From NCBI GenBank assembly GCA_900752815.1, contig CAADWS010000051.1, positions 1 to 26,019 on the forward strand: 26,019 bases of DNA. Direction: 5' to 3'. Below are positions 17,074 through 25,940 of this stretch, piece after piece; within the stretch, counting starts at the first letter, position 1, and every line of letters starts with the position of its first letter. The translations under genes were made by a program, and so were the position numbers. A model generated the notes under the pieces. That model was not told where the DNA came from and did not search any database. It saw nothing but the letters and a program-made list of their open reading frames with translations. This DNA comes from Bacteroidaceae bacterium (lineage in GTDB: Bacteria > Bacteroidota > Bacteroidia > Bacteroidales > Bacteroidaceae).

Positions 17074-18363
17074 ATGACAAGACATACGTTTCTTTCCCTA
17101 TTTTCCGCGGCCCTCCTGCTGGTGAGCTGTCACAGTTCGCGCTCACTTCAGGACACCGACACCTCCACCGGAAGCCTGCCGGACCCGTCGCTCACCCCCG
17201 TCGTCCGTCCACGGCCCGCACCTCCCAAACGTCCCGCCCCCTCGCGCCCACAGGACCCGGACTGCCGAAGAATGGCACAGCGCCTGGACAGCCTGATGGG
17301 TGACCCGTGGCTGGAAACCTCCCAACTGGGACTCTATGTGTTCGACCTGACGGCCAACGCTCCGGTGTTCGAAAAAGGTGCCCGCCAGCGCATGCGCCCG
17401 GCCTCCACCATGAAAATCATCACAGCCACCGTGGCTCTGGCACAACTGGGCACAGAATATCAGTATGCCACCCGCCTCTATATCGACGGCACGCAGCAGG
17501 GCAATACGCTCAAGGGAAACCTCTATGTCAAAGCCGGCTTCGACCCCCTCCTCGGCTACAACGACCTGAACGCCTTTGCCGATATCCTCGCAGCCAAAGG
17601 CATCCGCCGCATTCAGGGCAAACTCATTCTCGACACAAGCATAAAAGACGGGAAAGAATTCGGGTGGGGCTGGTGCTGGGACGATGACAACCCGTCGCTT
17701 TCACCGCTCCTCTACAACGGGAAACCCGATTTCAGCCCCAACTTTCTCCAGGCATTGAGCCGAAAAGGCATCACCCTGACCGGCAATACGGCAGAAGGGC
17801 GCGTACCTTCCTCAGCACAAGCCGTTGCCGTATGCCAACGCCCCATAGCCGACGTGCTCCGTCCCATGATGAAGCAAAGCGACAATCTCGATGCCGAATC
17901 CATGTTCTACCAGATTGCGGCACAAACCGGAGTGCCCGGTGCCGGCCGCCGGCAGGCCTCCGAATGCATCCGCCTCTTCATCAACGGCCAGCTGGCACTC
18001 CCGGCCGACAACTACCTCATAGCCGACGGCAGCGGACTGTCACTATACAACTACGTCACGCCCGAACTGCTCGTCGGCATGCTGCGCTATGCCTACGCCC
18101 ATCCCGGCATCTACCGCAGCCTGCTCTCCTCGCTGCCCGTAGCCGGACGTGACGGAACACTGAAAAACCGGTTGCACAACACGGCCGCACAAGGCAACAT
18201 CGCTGCCAAAACCGGCACCGTAACAGGCATCTGCTCGCTGGCCGGCTATGCCACCGCCGCCAACGGCCACCGGCTCTGCTTCGCCATCATCAACCAGGGA
18301 CAAGCCAAAGCCTCGCAGGCCCGCCTTTTTCAGGACAAGGTATGCCGGCTGATGACTGAATGA
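17074..18363 (+). CDS. dacB: D-alanyl-D-alanine carboxypeptidase/endopeptidase, PBP4 type (peptidase S13), lipoprotein
   Basis: The 429-residue serine peptidase trims or cuts peptidoglycan cross-links in the periplasm. All three catalytic motifs are present: S111-T-M-K114 (nucleophile S111), S269-D-N271 and K379-T-G381. The signal sequence ends LLLVSC, with C19 as a probable lipidation site, which differs from the soluble E. coli PBP4. A proline-rich linker (about 36-62) precedes the catalytic domain. The SxxK-to-SxN distance (about 158 residues) is shorter than in E. coli PBP4, so the inserted domain is reduced. It is a single-gene unit after the operon terminator. No clear TAnnTTTG promoter is seen upstream. 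The symbol is by family; pbp4-type naming varies. Confidence 0.9.
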   Translation: MTRHTFLSLFSAALLLVSCHSSRSLQDTDTSTGSLPDPSLTPVVRPRPAPPKRPAPSRPQDPDCRRMAQRLDSLMGDPWLETSQLGLYVFDLTANAPVFEKGARQRMRPASTMKIITATVALAQLGTEYQYATRLYIDGTQQGNTLKGNLYVKAGFDPLLGYNDLNAFADILAAKGIRRIQGKLILDTSIKDGKEFGWGWCWDDDNPSLSPLLYNGKPDFSPNFLQALSRKGITLTGNTAEGRVPSSAQAVAVCQRPIADVLRPMMKQSDNLDAESMFYQIAAQTGVPGAGRRQASECIRLFINGQLALPADNYLIADGSGLSLYNYVTPELLVGMLRYAYAHPGIYRSLLSSLPVAGRDGTLKNRLHNTAAQGNIAAKTGTVTGICSLAGYATAANGHRLCFAIINQGQAKASQARLFQDKVCRLMTE

Positions 18364-18473
18364 ACCATCCGTCTGTGGAACAGGCTGCACATTGTCCGCC
18401 ACGCCGGCATCCTTGCGCCCTTATCCGGATTCCGGCGTCATTGGATTTTCGCTTCACACAGACTGAAAAAACA

Positions 18474-18567
18474 CTCAGTACTTTAGAAAAAACTGTCAGT
18501 ACTTTAGAAAAAACACTCAGTACTTTTGTTTTTCCTGTCAGTACTTTAGAAATACGGTCCTTGCTTT
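18474..18567 (+). repeat. 21-bp-period repeat array, locus 3 (largest)
   Basis: Four near-identical cores start at 18474, 18495, 18516 and 18537 (CTCAGTACTTT or GTCAGTACTTT), exactly 21 bp apart. A fifth, divergent core (GTCCTTGCTTT) at 18557-18567 follows after 20 bp. The spacers are AGAAAAAACT, AGAAAAAACA and TGTTTTTCCT, so the A-tract spacer appears in inverted form after the third core. The fifth core doubles as the left arm of the terminator hairpin. The array reads in the same direction as the dacB gene upstream. Confidence 0.92.
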
Positions 18568-18600
18568 TGAGATTATCGGGAAGCAAGGACCGCCTTTTTT
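18555..18600 (+). terminator. Rho-independent terminator downstream of dacB
   Basis: A perfect 12-bp stem (18555-18566 with 18581-18592) with a 14-base loop is followed by TTTTTT at 18595-18600. Its left arm overlaps the last repeat core. This is the likely end of the dacB transcript, placing the repeat array inside its 3' untranslated region. Confidence 0.85.
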
Positions 18601-18605
18601 CAGTA

Positions 18606-18636
18606 GCCGTCCGATGCGGGAAAGGCATCGGACGGC
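18606..18636. repeat. Perfect 12-bp inverted repeat
   Basis: Arms 18606-18617 and 18625-18636 pair perfectly around a 7-base loop, only a few bases after the dacB terminator. No T tract follows on either strand, so it is not an obvious terminator. Confidence 0.75.
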
Positions 18637-18788
18637 CATCTGGAAAAAGAAGATTTCCAATCTGTCCCGCTGAAATAAAAGTTTCTGCCACGACATTCAT
18701 TTTTTCCTTTTTCAGCAGAAAGACAATCATAATCTACTTTTTGACAAAAAAAAGGAAAAGAAAGCATAACCATATAAAAAAGAAAACT

Positions 18789-18796
18789 TATATTTG
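18789..18796 (+). promoter_or_regulatory. Candidate -7 element of the secreted nuclease-fold gene
   Basis: TATATTTG matches TAnnTTTG in an A-rich stretch, but no TTG is found at the right distance upstream. Initiation near 18803 would give a leader of about 245 bases before the ATG at 19049. Confidence 0.4.
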
Positions 18797-19048
18797 CAAA
18801 CAAGCAGCCCAAGGCCAAAGGCAATCCACACAGACCGTAAAGTGGGTTGACGGCACAGGTTGTCTTACCTGTAATCTCCTTGAAAAAAACACCAGCCTGC
18901 ATCTCTTTGCCGGGCTGTCTGAAAAGTAGTTACCTGTCTGGGGCATGCCCCCTTTCCACACCTTTAATTCCACCGTTTTCCACCGACGGCATCCATCCAT
19001 AACAACGGCTACATATCCACATTTATCCATTTATTAATACTTACAGTT

Positions 19049-22000
19049 ATGAGAACAAAAAGTTTTTTATTGTTGCTCCTGTATGTATTCTTTTTCCTCA
19101 ACGGAAAAATGACCGCACAGGACAACGATGTGTTGCAGCACATCCGTCTGATGACTTACAACATTCACAACGGTACCGGTACGGACAACACCAAAAGCTA
19201 TCAGCGCATTGCCGACGTCATCTCGCAAGCGCAGGCCGATGTCGTAGCCGTGCAGGAGGTGGACAGCGTAACTGAACGCAGCGAGCAGACCGACGTCCTG
19301 CTCGAACTGGCCACCCTCACAGGCATGCACCACACCTACGCCCCAGCTATTGCCTTGGGTGGCGGTAAATATGGTATCGGCATCCTGAGCCGTGAAGAGC
19401 CGGCAGGTTTCCATTATGTGCCGCTCCCCGGCCGTGAGGAAGCACGCGTCATGCTCATCGTCGAATTCAGCAACTACGTATTCTGCAACGCCCACATTTC
19501 GCTGACTGCCGCCGACCAGCTGCTCAGTCTTCCGATTATCAAGGAGGAAGTTGCAAAGTTTACGGACAAACCTGTATTTTTCGCCGGCGATTTCAATGCG
19601 GAGCCAGACTCCCCCTTCATTCAAGGGCTGACCGAGGACTTCAAGATACTCACCAATACCAAATGGCTTACCAGTCCGGCCAACTATCCCCAGAGCACCA
19701 TCGATTACATCACGATTGCCAATAAGGACAGCCAAAACTACACTACTGTTTCCTCGCGAACCATCAGCACACAGGCCTCCGACCATCTGCCCGTTGTCGC
19801 AGACATTGCCCACAAGGACTACAAGGTACCCGGCTTCGACCGTCTGCTGATGACCTTCGAGGAATACTACAAGGAGAACACAATCGTAACTCCCGAAAAC
19901 TATGCCGTCGGCACCAATCCCGGCTGCATCTCACAGGAACTCTACGATGCCATGCTGGCTGCCTACAACGAAGCCGTCGACTTCACCGGACGCCCCGGCC
20001 TCGATGACAGCGAATACAACCGCGCAGCCGACAACATCATCAAAAGCTTCGAACGTTACGACAAGGAAAGAGTCAAACTGGTTCCAGGCTATTATCTCAT
20101 TGTCAGCCAGCGCTCCCAGGACGCCATGTATGACAAAGGCAGCGTAGCCTACACCACTCTGGGCATGGCCAAACCCGAAAACTGGTCACCGGAAACGGCC
20201 AAATACATCTGGGAAGTTCAGGCCGCAGCAGACAACCGTTTCTACCTCAAGAACGTAGGAACCAAACGCTATTTGGGCCCCACCGACGGCAACCGCCATT
20301 ATCTGACATCAGAAGACCCGCAATATTCCTACGTGATGCCCAATTTCAAGAGTGACATGTTCCTCATCAAGGACCCCAACCACTACACCCACTGCCAGGC
20401 CGATGCTGTTGTAGTATGGTGGGACGACGCGACGCATGAGGGCAACCACTGGAAATTTGACATTGTTGACCCCATCGTAGTAGACACCCTCCAGGAGAAG
20501 ATTGACCAGAAACTCCTCAACGACCGTCTGAGCAGCATCCACAGGAATGCACAAAAATACCTTAATGAATGGAAATACAAGAACGGCATCACCTTCGACG
20601 GCGGTTTCACCCCTTCAGAACGCGGACTCGTCACGAAAATAGATTCGTCCAACTCTATCCAGAAGGGCGAAGGAAGTCCGGCCTACCTCTTTGACAACAA
20701 ACTCGATACCTATTTCCATACCATTTGGTCGGAATCGGGAAATCCCGACGACTACGACTGGATTCAGGTAGACCTGAGCAAGGAACTCCAGGAGGTATAC
20801 ATCAAGTTTGCCTACCGCCACAACAACATGAACGGACGTCCGACGCATTACTTCATCGTGGCTGCGGACGACGATGACCTCGATGCACCCATTTGGGGCG
20901 ACACCCTGTTGAGCGAAAACATTGTCTGTGACTACGACACCCCGTATCCCGGTGGCATACAGGAGAACAGCACTTACCTGCGTAAAGTAACCTTGAAACG
21001 TCCGGCCCGCTATATTCGTTTCGTAGTGGACCAGACAGCAGCTGGCGGAAAAACCCCCAACGGAAAGGGCCCGTACTGGCACTTGGGTGAACTGCGTTTC
21101 TTCGACCCCGCCGACTGTGTGGAAAATCCGCGTCTGGCCATGATTCCCGAAACCGTAAGAAAGGCGCTGGACGATGCCATGACACGTGCTACGGCCGAAC
21201 TGGAAGCCGGAACAGCCACAGCTGCCACCTGCGACGAACTGGAAGCGGCTCTGGAAGCCTACGTCAAAGCCTATCCCGACCCCGCACCGCTGGAAAGCGA
21301 AATCAACGCGGCACAGAATCTCCACAACTCATCCGACGACAGCCAGCAGGTAATGGGTTACTACCGCACAGGGGCCAAAGAAGCCCTTCAGGCTACCATC
21401 GATGAAGTCAAGGCCCAGACCACCGGAAAATATCTCAGTCTGGAAGAACTCGCCGCCTGTTCACAACAACTGAAAAAAGCGGTTGCAAACTTCTACGACC
21501 AGTTGATTACACCGGAACCCGGGAAGATTTACCGTCTGCTCAGTGCTTCCACCACCACCACGATTCTCAAAGGTTCCTGCATTGTAGCGATGAACGCCGA
21601 CACGGCCAGCACACTCCTGTGGCACTACAACAGCAGTGACGATGACATTTCCTATCGCTTCAACACACTCTGGAAATTGGAAAAGTCGGAAGAAGGATTC
21701 GCCCTGCGCAACATCTCCAACGGTCTCTACTTGAAAAACATGTACTACGGCATGGATGCGGAAGGCGCTGGCGAAGGTGAAACCGGCGACGGTTACATCC
21801 ACTTCTCCGAAGAGCCCTCCTACTTCAAGATGGAACAGGCCACCTACTTCAAGGGAGGCACCTTCCTGCTTACGCTCTTAGACAACGAAAACGGAAGCAA
21901 GGAATATCTGAACTGCCACCCGTCGGGCAAGGTGACCCATTACTTCAATCCCTCTGATCCGCACGCCCCGTTCTATTTCGAAGAAGTTACCGAAGACAAC

Positions 22001-22636
22001 TACTATAACAGCTATACCGTCGAGGCACCGGCCAACAAGACCATGATTGCGACACTCCCCTTCGATATTGACGCAGCCTACACCATGGGGTACGAAGCCA
22101 TGAAGGTGCTGGGCATAACCGAAGACAATGAAATCATGCTCATCTCCTACGGAGGCGAACCCATCCCTGCCGGAACGCCGTTCTTCATCAAGACTGAAGA
22201 AGAGGAGGAATATTTCACCGTTGACATGCCCTTCTACACGCTGGAAGAATGCCTGGATATTACCTACAACCGTCAACCCGTTACCGTGAACGGACTGGTT
22301 TCCGCTCCCAACTCCGTTGTTCTCAAAAAGGGACAAGGCTACCTGAGCGATGACGACGTAATCTTCGATGAAAGCTCCACGACGGTGGACGCCGGTTCCG
22401 GCTACTTCACCATCGACATTCCGAAAACCGACGAAGAAGGCGATTACATCCTCAAGGCAAACTACACCTTCGACCCGTCGGGCATCGGTGAAGTCAACAT
22501 CAGCAAGAACGAGTTCTGCGATGTATACACACTCTCCGGCGTTCTGCTCCGCAAACACGTCCGGAAGCACAATGCCACCAAGGGACTTCCCAAGGGCATC
22601 TATATCGTAGGCGGTGAAAAGATAGCAGTCAAGTAA
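19049..22636 (+). CDS. Secreted endonuclease/exonuclease/phosphatase-fold protein with discoidin-like and T9SS-like C-terminal regions
   Basis: The 1195-residue exported protein (signal peptide to about MTAQ, residue 24) begins with an EEP-fold catalytic domain (about 30-255). Its metal and catalytic motifs are intact: TYNIHN (N38), VQEVD (E70), NAHIS (H149), GDFNAEP (D181, N183), STIDY (D219) and SDHLP (D245, H246). A ricin-like beta region (about 344-475), an F5/8 type C (discoidin)-like domain (about 540-690), a helical region (about 700-815), a second ricin-like region (about 823-985) and a beta domain follow. The last ~52 residues, with VYTLSGVLLRK and GLPKGIYIV ending KIAVK, resemble T9SS sorting tails. 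Substrate is unknown: phosphodiester in nucleic acid, lipid or a sugar phosphate. It stands alone between its leader and a terminator. Confidence 0.88.
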   Translation: MRTKSFLLLLLYVFFFLNGKMTAQDNDVLQHIRLMTYNIHNGTGTDNTKSYQRIADVISQAQADVVAVQEVDSVTERSEQTDVLLELATLTGMHHTYAPAIALGGGKYGIGILSREEPAGFHYVPLPGREEARVMLIVEFSNYVFCNAHISLTAADQLLSLPIIKEEVAKFTDKPVFFAGDFNAEPDSPFIQGLTEDFKILTNTKWLTSPANYPQSTIDYITIANKDSQNYTTVSSRTISTQASDHLPVVADIAHKDYKVPGFDRLLMTFEEYYKENTIVTPENYAVGTNPGCISQELYDAMLAAYNEAVDFTGRPGLDDSEYNRAADNIIKSFERYDKERVKLVPGYYLIVSQRSQDAMYDKGSVAYTTLGMAKPENWSPETAKYIWEVQAAADNRFYLKNVGTKRYLGPTDGNRHYLTSEDPQYSYVMPNFKSDMFLIKDPNHYTHCQADAVVVWWDDATHEGNHWKFDIVDPIVVDTLQEKIDQKLLNDRLSSIHRNAQKYLNEWKYKNGITFDGGFTPSERGLVTKIDSSNSIQKGEGSPAYLFDNKLDTYFHTIWSESGNPDDYDWIQVDLSKELQEVYIKFAYRHNNMNGRPTHYFIVAADDDDLDAPIWGDTLLSENIVCDYDTPYPGGIQENSTYLRKVTLKRPARYIRFVVDQTAAGGKTPNGKGPYWHLGELRFFDPADCVENPRLAMIPETVRKALDDAMTRATAELEAGTATAATCDELEAALEAYVKAYPDPAPLESEINAAQNLHNSSDDSQQVMGYYRTGAKEALQATIDEVKAQTTGKYLSLEELAACSQQLKKAVANFYDQLITPEPGKIYRLLSASTTTTILKGSCIVAMNADTASTLLWHYNSSDDDISYRFNTLWKLEKSEEGFALRNISNGLYLKNMYYGMDAEGAGEGETGDGYIHFSEEPSYFKMEQATYFKGGTFLLTLLDNENGSKEYLNCHPSGKVTHYFNPSDPHAPFYFEEVTEDNYYNSYTVEAPANKTMIATLPFDIDAAYTMGYEAMKVLGITEDNEIMLISYGGEPIPAGTPFFIKTEEEEEYFTVDMPFYTLEECLDITYNRQPVTVNGLVSAPNSVVLKKGQGYLSDDDVIFDESSTTVDAGSGYFTIDIPKTDEEGDYILKANYTFDPSGIGEVNISKNEFCDVYTLSGVLLRKHVRKHNATKGLPKGIYIVGGEKIAVK

Positions 22637-22716
22637 ACAACCCACAACGACAGTAAAAGGCGGTCGGCCTACACCGGTTCGGCCCATCCCTTCTACCGTC
22701 AACAATCTCTCCCGAA

Positions 22717-22752
22717 GCCGGGAATCCTGCACAATGGGATTCCCGGCTTTTT
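22717..22752 (+). terminator. Rho-independent terminator of the nuclease-fold gene
   Basis: A perfect 11-bp stem (22717-22727 with 22737-22747) and 9-base loop are followed by TTTTT at 22748-22752, 80 bases after the stop codon. Confidence 0.92.
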
Positions 22753-23290
22753 CCGTCCTCACACCAACGCCCCCATAAGCACTCCGGTTCCGTCCGCGCC
22801 GCGGACACCCGCCGTCAGGAAAGAAGGACACATCGCACGGGAGGCCTCGCCACACATCAGCCAGCCAACCGGTGCAGAAAGGCTGAAAACTTCAACCGGC
22901 ACCGAAAAAAACAAATGAAGGAGGTTAACAAAAAACTTGCCACTGCGCGTTTTCTGCCTTCATTCCTTCTCTTCAAGGAGGAAGGTAGAAAGAATGGACA
23001 ACGTCACAGAGATGAATCCCGCAAAGAGGAAAGCGGCCTGCTTTACAAACGGAACAAAAAATACGCGCCGGCTATAAACAATGGAATGACCGGAAAGGAA
23101 GATATCCGGCCGCAGCTGCAGCCAGAATCCTCCCAAGGCAGAAATCCGTACAGGAACACGTGCTGCATTTTCCGGGAATAAAAGTAATCTCCGCTCTCTT
23201 TTCCTCCCGCCCGTTGGAGTTCCTGCCTTTTCGGGCATCGGCACGGCAGCATATCCTTTTCTCCGTTCTGTACCAATGCGACATCCAAGC

Positions 23291-23326
23291 AAAAAGGCCG
23301 CCCCGCAGAATTTGCAGGGCGGCCTT
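23291..23326 (-). terminator. Rho-independent terminator of pckA
   Basis: A 10-bp stem (23294-23303 with 23317-23326) with an additional inner GCA/TGC pairing is followed on the minus strand by a T tract (complement of 23291-23295). It ends 37 bases after the pckA stop. Confidence 0.92.
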
Positions 23327-23362
23327 GCCGTATTTTAGGAATTATCCTTCAATAAAAGTTGC

Positions 23363-24970
23363 TTAGAGCTTCGGACCAGCTGCTACGAGAGCCTTACCAG
23401 CTTCGTTGCCGGTGAACTTGGTGAAGTTCTTGATGAAGCGACCAGCGAGATCCTTAGCCTTTTCTTCCCACTGTGCGGGATCAGCATAAGTGTCGCGCGG
23501 ATCAAGGATTGCCGGGTCAACATTGGGCAATGCAGTAGGAACTACGAAATCGAAGTAAGGAATCGTCTTGGTAGGAGCGGTGTTGATAGAACCGTCGAGG
23601 ATGGCATCGATGATACCGCGAGTGTCGCGGATAGAGATACGCTTTCCAGTACCATTCCAACCCGTGTTCACCAGATAAGCTTTGGCGCCTACCTTTTCCA
23701 TCTTCTTCACGAGTTCTTCAGCATACTTGGTAGGATGCAAGCTCAAGAAAGCAGCACCGAAGCAAGCAGAGAAGGTCGGAGTCGGCTCAGTGATGCCACG
23801 CTCAGTACCAGCCAACTTAGCGGTGAAGCCAGAGAGGAAGTAGTACTGTGCCTGCTGGTCGTTCAGGATAGAAACGGGAGGCAATACGCCGAATGCATCA
23901 GCAGAAAGGAAGATTACCTGATGAGCGTGAGGACCCTTGCTGACAGGCTTAACGATGTTGTTGATGTGATCGATAGGATAAGATACACGAGTGTTCTCAG
24001 TAACGCTCTTGTCAGCGAAGTCAATCTTGCCGTTAGCGTCAACAGTTACGTTCTCGAGAAGAGCGTTGCGACGGATAGCAGCGTAGATATCGGGCTCGCT
24101 TTCCTTGTCGAGGTTGATTACCTTTGCATAGCAACCACCTTCGTAGTTGAACACGCCTTCGTCGTCCCAGCCGTGCTCGTCGTCACCGATGAGCAGACGC
24201 TTCGGGTCGGTAGAAAGAGTAGTCTTACCAGTACCGGAGAGACCGAAGAAGATAGCAGTGTCAGTGCCTTCCATGTTGGTGTTGGCAGAGCAGTGCATGG
24301 AAGCGATGCCACGGAGCGGGTTCAGGTAGTTCATGATAGAGAAGATACCCTTCTTCATTTCACCGCCATACCAAGTGTTGAGGATAACCTGCTCGTTGGT
24401 AGCGAGGTTGAAGACAGTAGCAGTCTCAGAATTGAGGCCGAGTTCCTTGTAGTTGTCAACCTTAGCCTTTGCAGCGTTGAAGGAAACGAAATCGGGTTCG
24501 CCGTAGTTAGCGAGTTCTTCCTCTGTCGGACGGATGAACATGTTCTTCACGAAGTGAGCCTGCCATGCTACTTCCATGATGAAGCGCACCTTCAGACGAG
24601 TTGCAGGGTTGGCGCCGCAGAAAGTATCCATAACGAACAGACGCTTGCCGCTCAATTCCTTTACAGCCTTAGCCTTGAGGTCAGCCCATGCAGCTTCAGA
24701 ACAGGGTTTGTTGTCATTCTTATATTCGTCGGTAGTCCACCATACAGTGTCCTTGCTTGCATCATTATAAACAAAGAATTTGTCCTTAGGAGAACGGCCA
24801 GTGTAGATACCGGTCATTACGTTTACGGTGTCAAGCTCAGTTACCTGACCTACTTCGTAACCTTCGAGACCTGCTTTGGTTTCCTCTTCGAAAAGAACTT
24901 CGTAAGAAGGATTGTGCAGCACTTCCTTCACGTCGGTAATACCGTACTTGCTTAAATCTAATGTTGCCAT
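23363..24970 (-). CDS. pckA: Phosphoenolpyruvate carboxykinase (ATP)
   Basis: The 535-residue cytoplasmic enzyme interconverts oxaloacetate + ATP and PEP + CO2 + ADP. In anaerobic Bacteroidetes it often runs toward CO2 fixation on the way to succinate. Visible motifs are GRSPKDKF (58-65, substrate Arg), [10 protein letters not shown] (201-210), the P-loop GLSGTGKTT (243-251), the metal-binding IGDDEHGW (261-268) and [10 protein letters not shown]. Length and the [10 protein letters not shown] start are typical. Codon choice differs from the neighbouring operons, as expected for a highly expressed gene. It is monocistronic, with a terminator at 23291 and a leader of about 130 bases that can fold. 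A 406-codon antisense frame is only its shadow. Confidence 0.97.
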   Translation of the reverse strand: MATLDLSKYGITDVKEVLHNPSYEVLFEEETKAGLEGYEVGQVTELDTVNVMTGIYTGRSPKDKFFVYNDASKDTVWWTTDEYKNDNKPCSEAAWADLKAKAVKELSGKRLFVMDTFCGANPATRLKVRFIMEVAWQAHFVKNMFIRPTEEELANYGEPDFVSFNAAKAKVDNYKELGLNSETATVFNLATNEQVILNTWYGGEMKKGIFSIMNYLNPLRGIASMHCSANTNMEGTDTAIFFGLSGTGKTTLSTDPKRLLIGDDEHGWDDEGVFNYEGGCYAKVINLDKESEPDIYAAIRRNALLENVTVDANGKIDFADKSVTENTRVSYPIDHINNIVKPVSKGPHAHQVIFLSADAFGVLPPVSILNDQQAQYYFLSGFTAKLAGTERGITEPTPTFSACFGAAFLSLHPTKYAEELVKKMEKVGAKAYLVNTGWNGTGKRISIRDTRGIIDAILDGSINTAPTKTIPYFDFVVPTALPNVDPAILDPRDTYADPAQWEEKAKDLAGRFIKNFTKFTGNEAGKALVAAGPKL

Positions 24971-25018
24971 ATTGTTTATAAAGTTAGAAAAAATTAAGTT
25001 GCTTACAACAGGTGCACG

Positions 25019-25092
25019 CCTTGGACGTTACCCCACAGCCGAGGAGGTTCCATTCGCTCTGACACTGTGCGGAACTTGCGACGTGTCCAAGG
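25019..25092 (-). promoter_or_regulatory. Candidate structured 5' leader of pckA
   Basis: On the minus strand an 8-bp closing stem (25092-25085 with 25026-25019) encloses two interleaved helices. GTTCC (25075-25071) pairs with GGAAC (25051-25047), and CACAG (25069-25065) pairs with CTGTG (25038-25034), a pseudoknot-like topology. It lies between the predicted -7 element and the start codon. No known riboswitch class is recognised. Confidence 0.4.
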
Positions 25093-25106
25093 ATTGTTCA
25101 CCGGAG

Positions 25107-25114
25107 CAAAATTA
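25107..25114 (-). promoter_or_regulatory. Candidate -7 element of pckA
   Basis: On the minus strand this reads TAATTTTG, matching TAnnTTTG. No TTG is seen at 19-23 bases upstream. Initiation near 25100 gives a leader of about 130 bases. Confidence 0.5.
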
Positions 25115-25940
25115 CGAAAAAGATTTGTGCCCGGAAAAGTTTTCCCCGAATTGTTTGGCCGATTATCCTATTCTTAACGGTTTTTTATCTTTCAACGACA
25201 ACAGTTTACAAAATTGCAAATTCAAGATAGCAAAAGAAAAAAGGCAGAAACAGAGACTGACTTTTACAGCAAGAAGAGATATAGACATGCAGCCAAAGCC
25301 GGTATAACATCGAAGCAAGCCCGACAACAGGCAGCGACCGGTCGTTTTTTCGAAAAGAATCCACCGCCCAGGGAAACCGTTAAATAGCAGATACCACAAA
25401 ATTGTACCCCATTATAATTAACATCAAAACACACCACTCCTATCTATTTTCCAATCTATCCCATTACCAACTTCTCTTCCAAATCTATTCTGCATACTAC
25501 TGATAAGAACCAAACTTTCGCAACATCGACCTCCATCATCAGAAAACTCCTCTTCATAAGATCCACCTGTCTACACGGCATCTTACAAAATCAAACCCCC
25601 TCTGATGTATGGGAACAATTTCTACGACACAAACACACGATTCCCCAAAATCAAACTTAACAACATATACGCTGATTCATCTTCCACCACACTGCAGCCT
25701 AGAATTCTCCTTCGCCATCAGTATAAAAAGATATCGCAGGCACCAAAGAGTACTAAAAAACAAACATTTTTCAATAAAAATACATTATTTCAAAAATATT
25801 ACATATATTTGGAGCCAGGAACGACTTAGATACCAAAAACCTATCAAAAGCCTTCTAAAATCTCATACAGAAAGAGAAGCACAAGAACTGCACCACACTT
25901 CACGCTTATATATCCACACATGCACAATATAAATATAACG

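Larger units (their letters stand above)
18364..19048. other. Intergenic region with repeats, hairpins and long leader
   Basis: No supported gene is present. A 189-codon frame from 18360 translates the 21-bp repeats and is judged spurious. The region holds repeat locus 3 (18474-18567), a terminator (18555-18600), a perfect hairpin (18606-18636), a -7 element (18789-18796) and about 245 bases of possible structured leader before the next gene. Confidence 0.75.
22637..23362. other. Convergent intergenic region between the nuclease-fold gene and pckA
   Basis: The two terminators at 22717-22752 and 23291-23326 bracket about 540 bases in which I recognise nothing. Candidate frames at 22915-23181 (+) and 22960-23292 (-) overlap each other and lack recognisable domains or promoters. 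Confidence 0.65.

Noticed and set aside
18474..18567. CRISPR array
   Set aside because: The period is only 21 bp, spacers are 10-bp near-identical A/T tracts instead of unique sequences, and no cas gene is present in the window.
18360..18929. 189-codon frame after dacB
   Set aside because: It consists of translated 21-bp repeats, a terminator and hairpin sequence, overlaps the end of dacB and has no recognisable protein features.
22960..23292. 110-codon minus-strand frame with hydrophobic stretches
   Set aside because: It could suggest a small membrane protein, but it overlaps the pckA terminator at its start, shares the region with an opposite-strand frame, and has no promoter or recognisable domain.
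23735..24955. 406-codon plus-strand frame opposite pckA
   Set aside because: It lies entirely inside pckA, which is certain by motif. Long antisense frames arise from its codon usage, and no promoter or recognisable domain supports it.
25605..25932. Two overlapping small frames in the AT-rich right edge
   Set aside because: They overlap in different frames, their composition follows the local AT richness, and no domain, signal peptide or promoter with proper spacing is visible.
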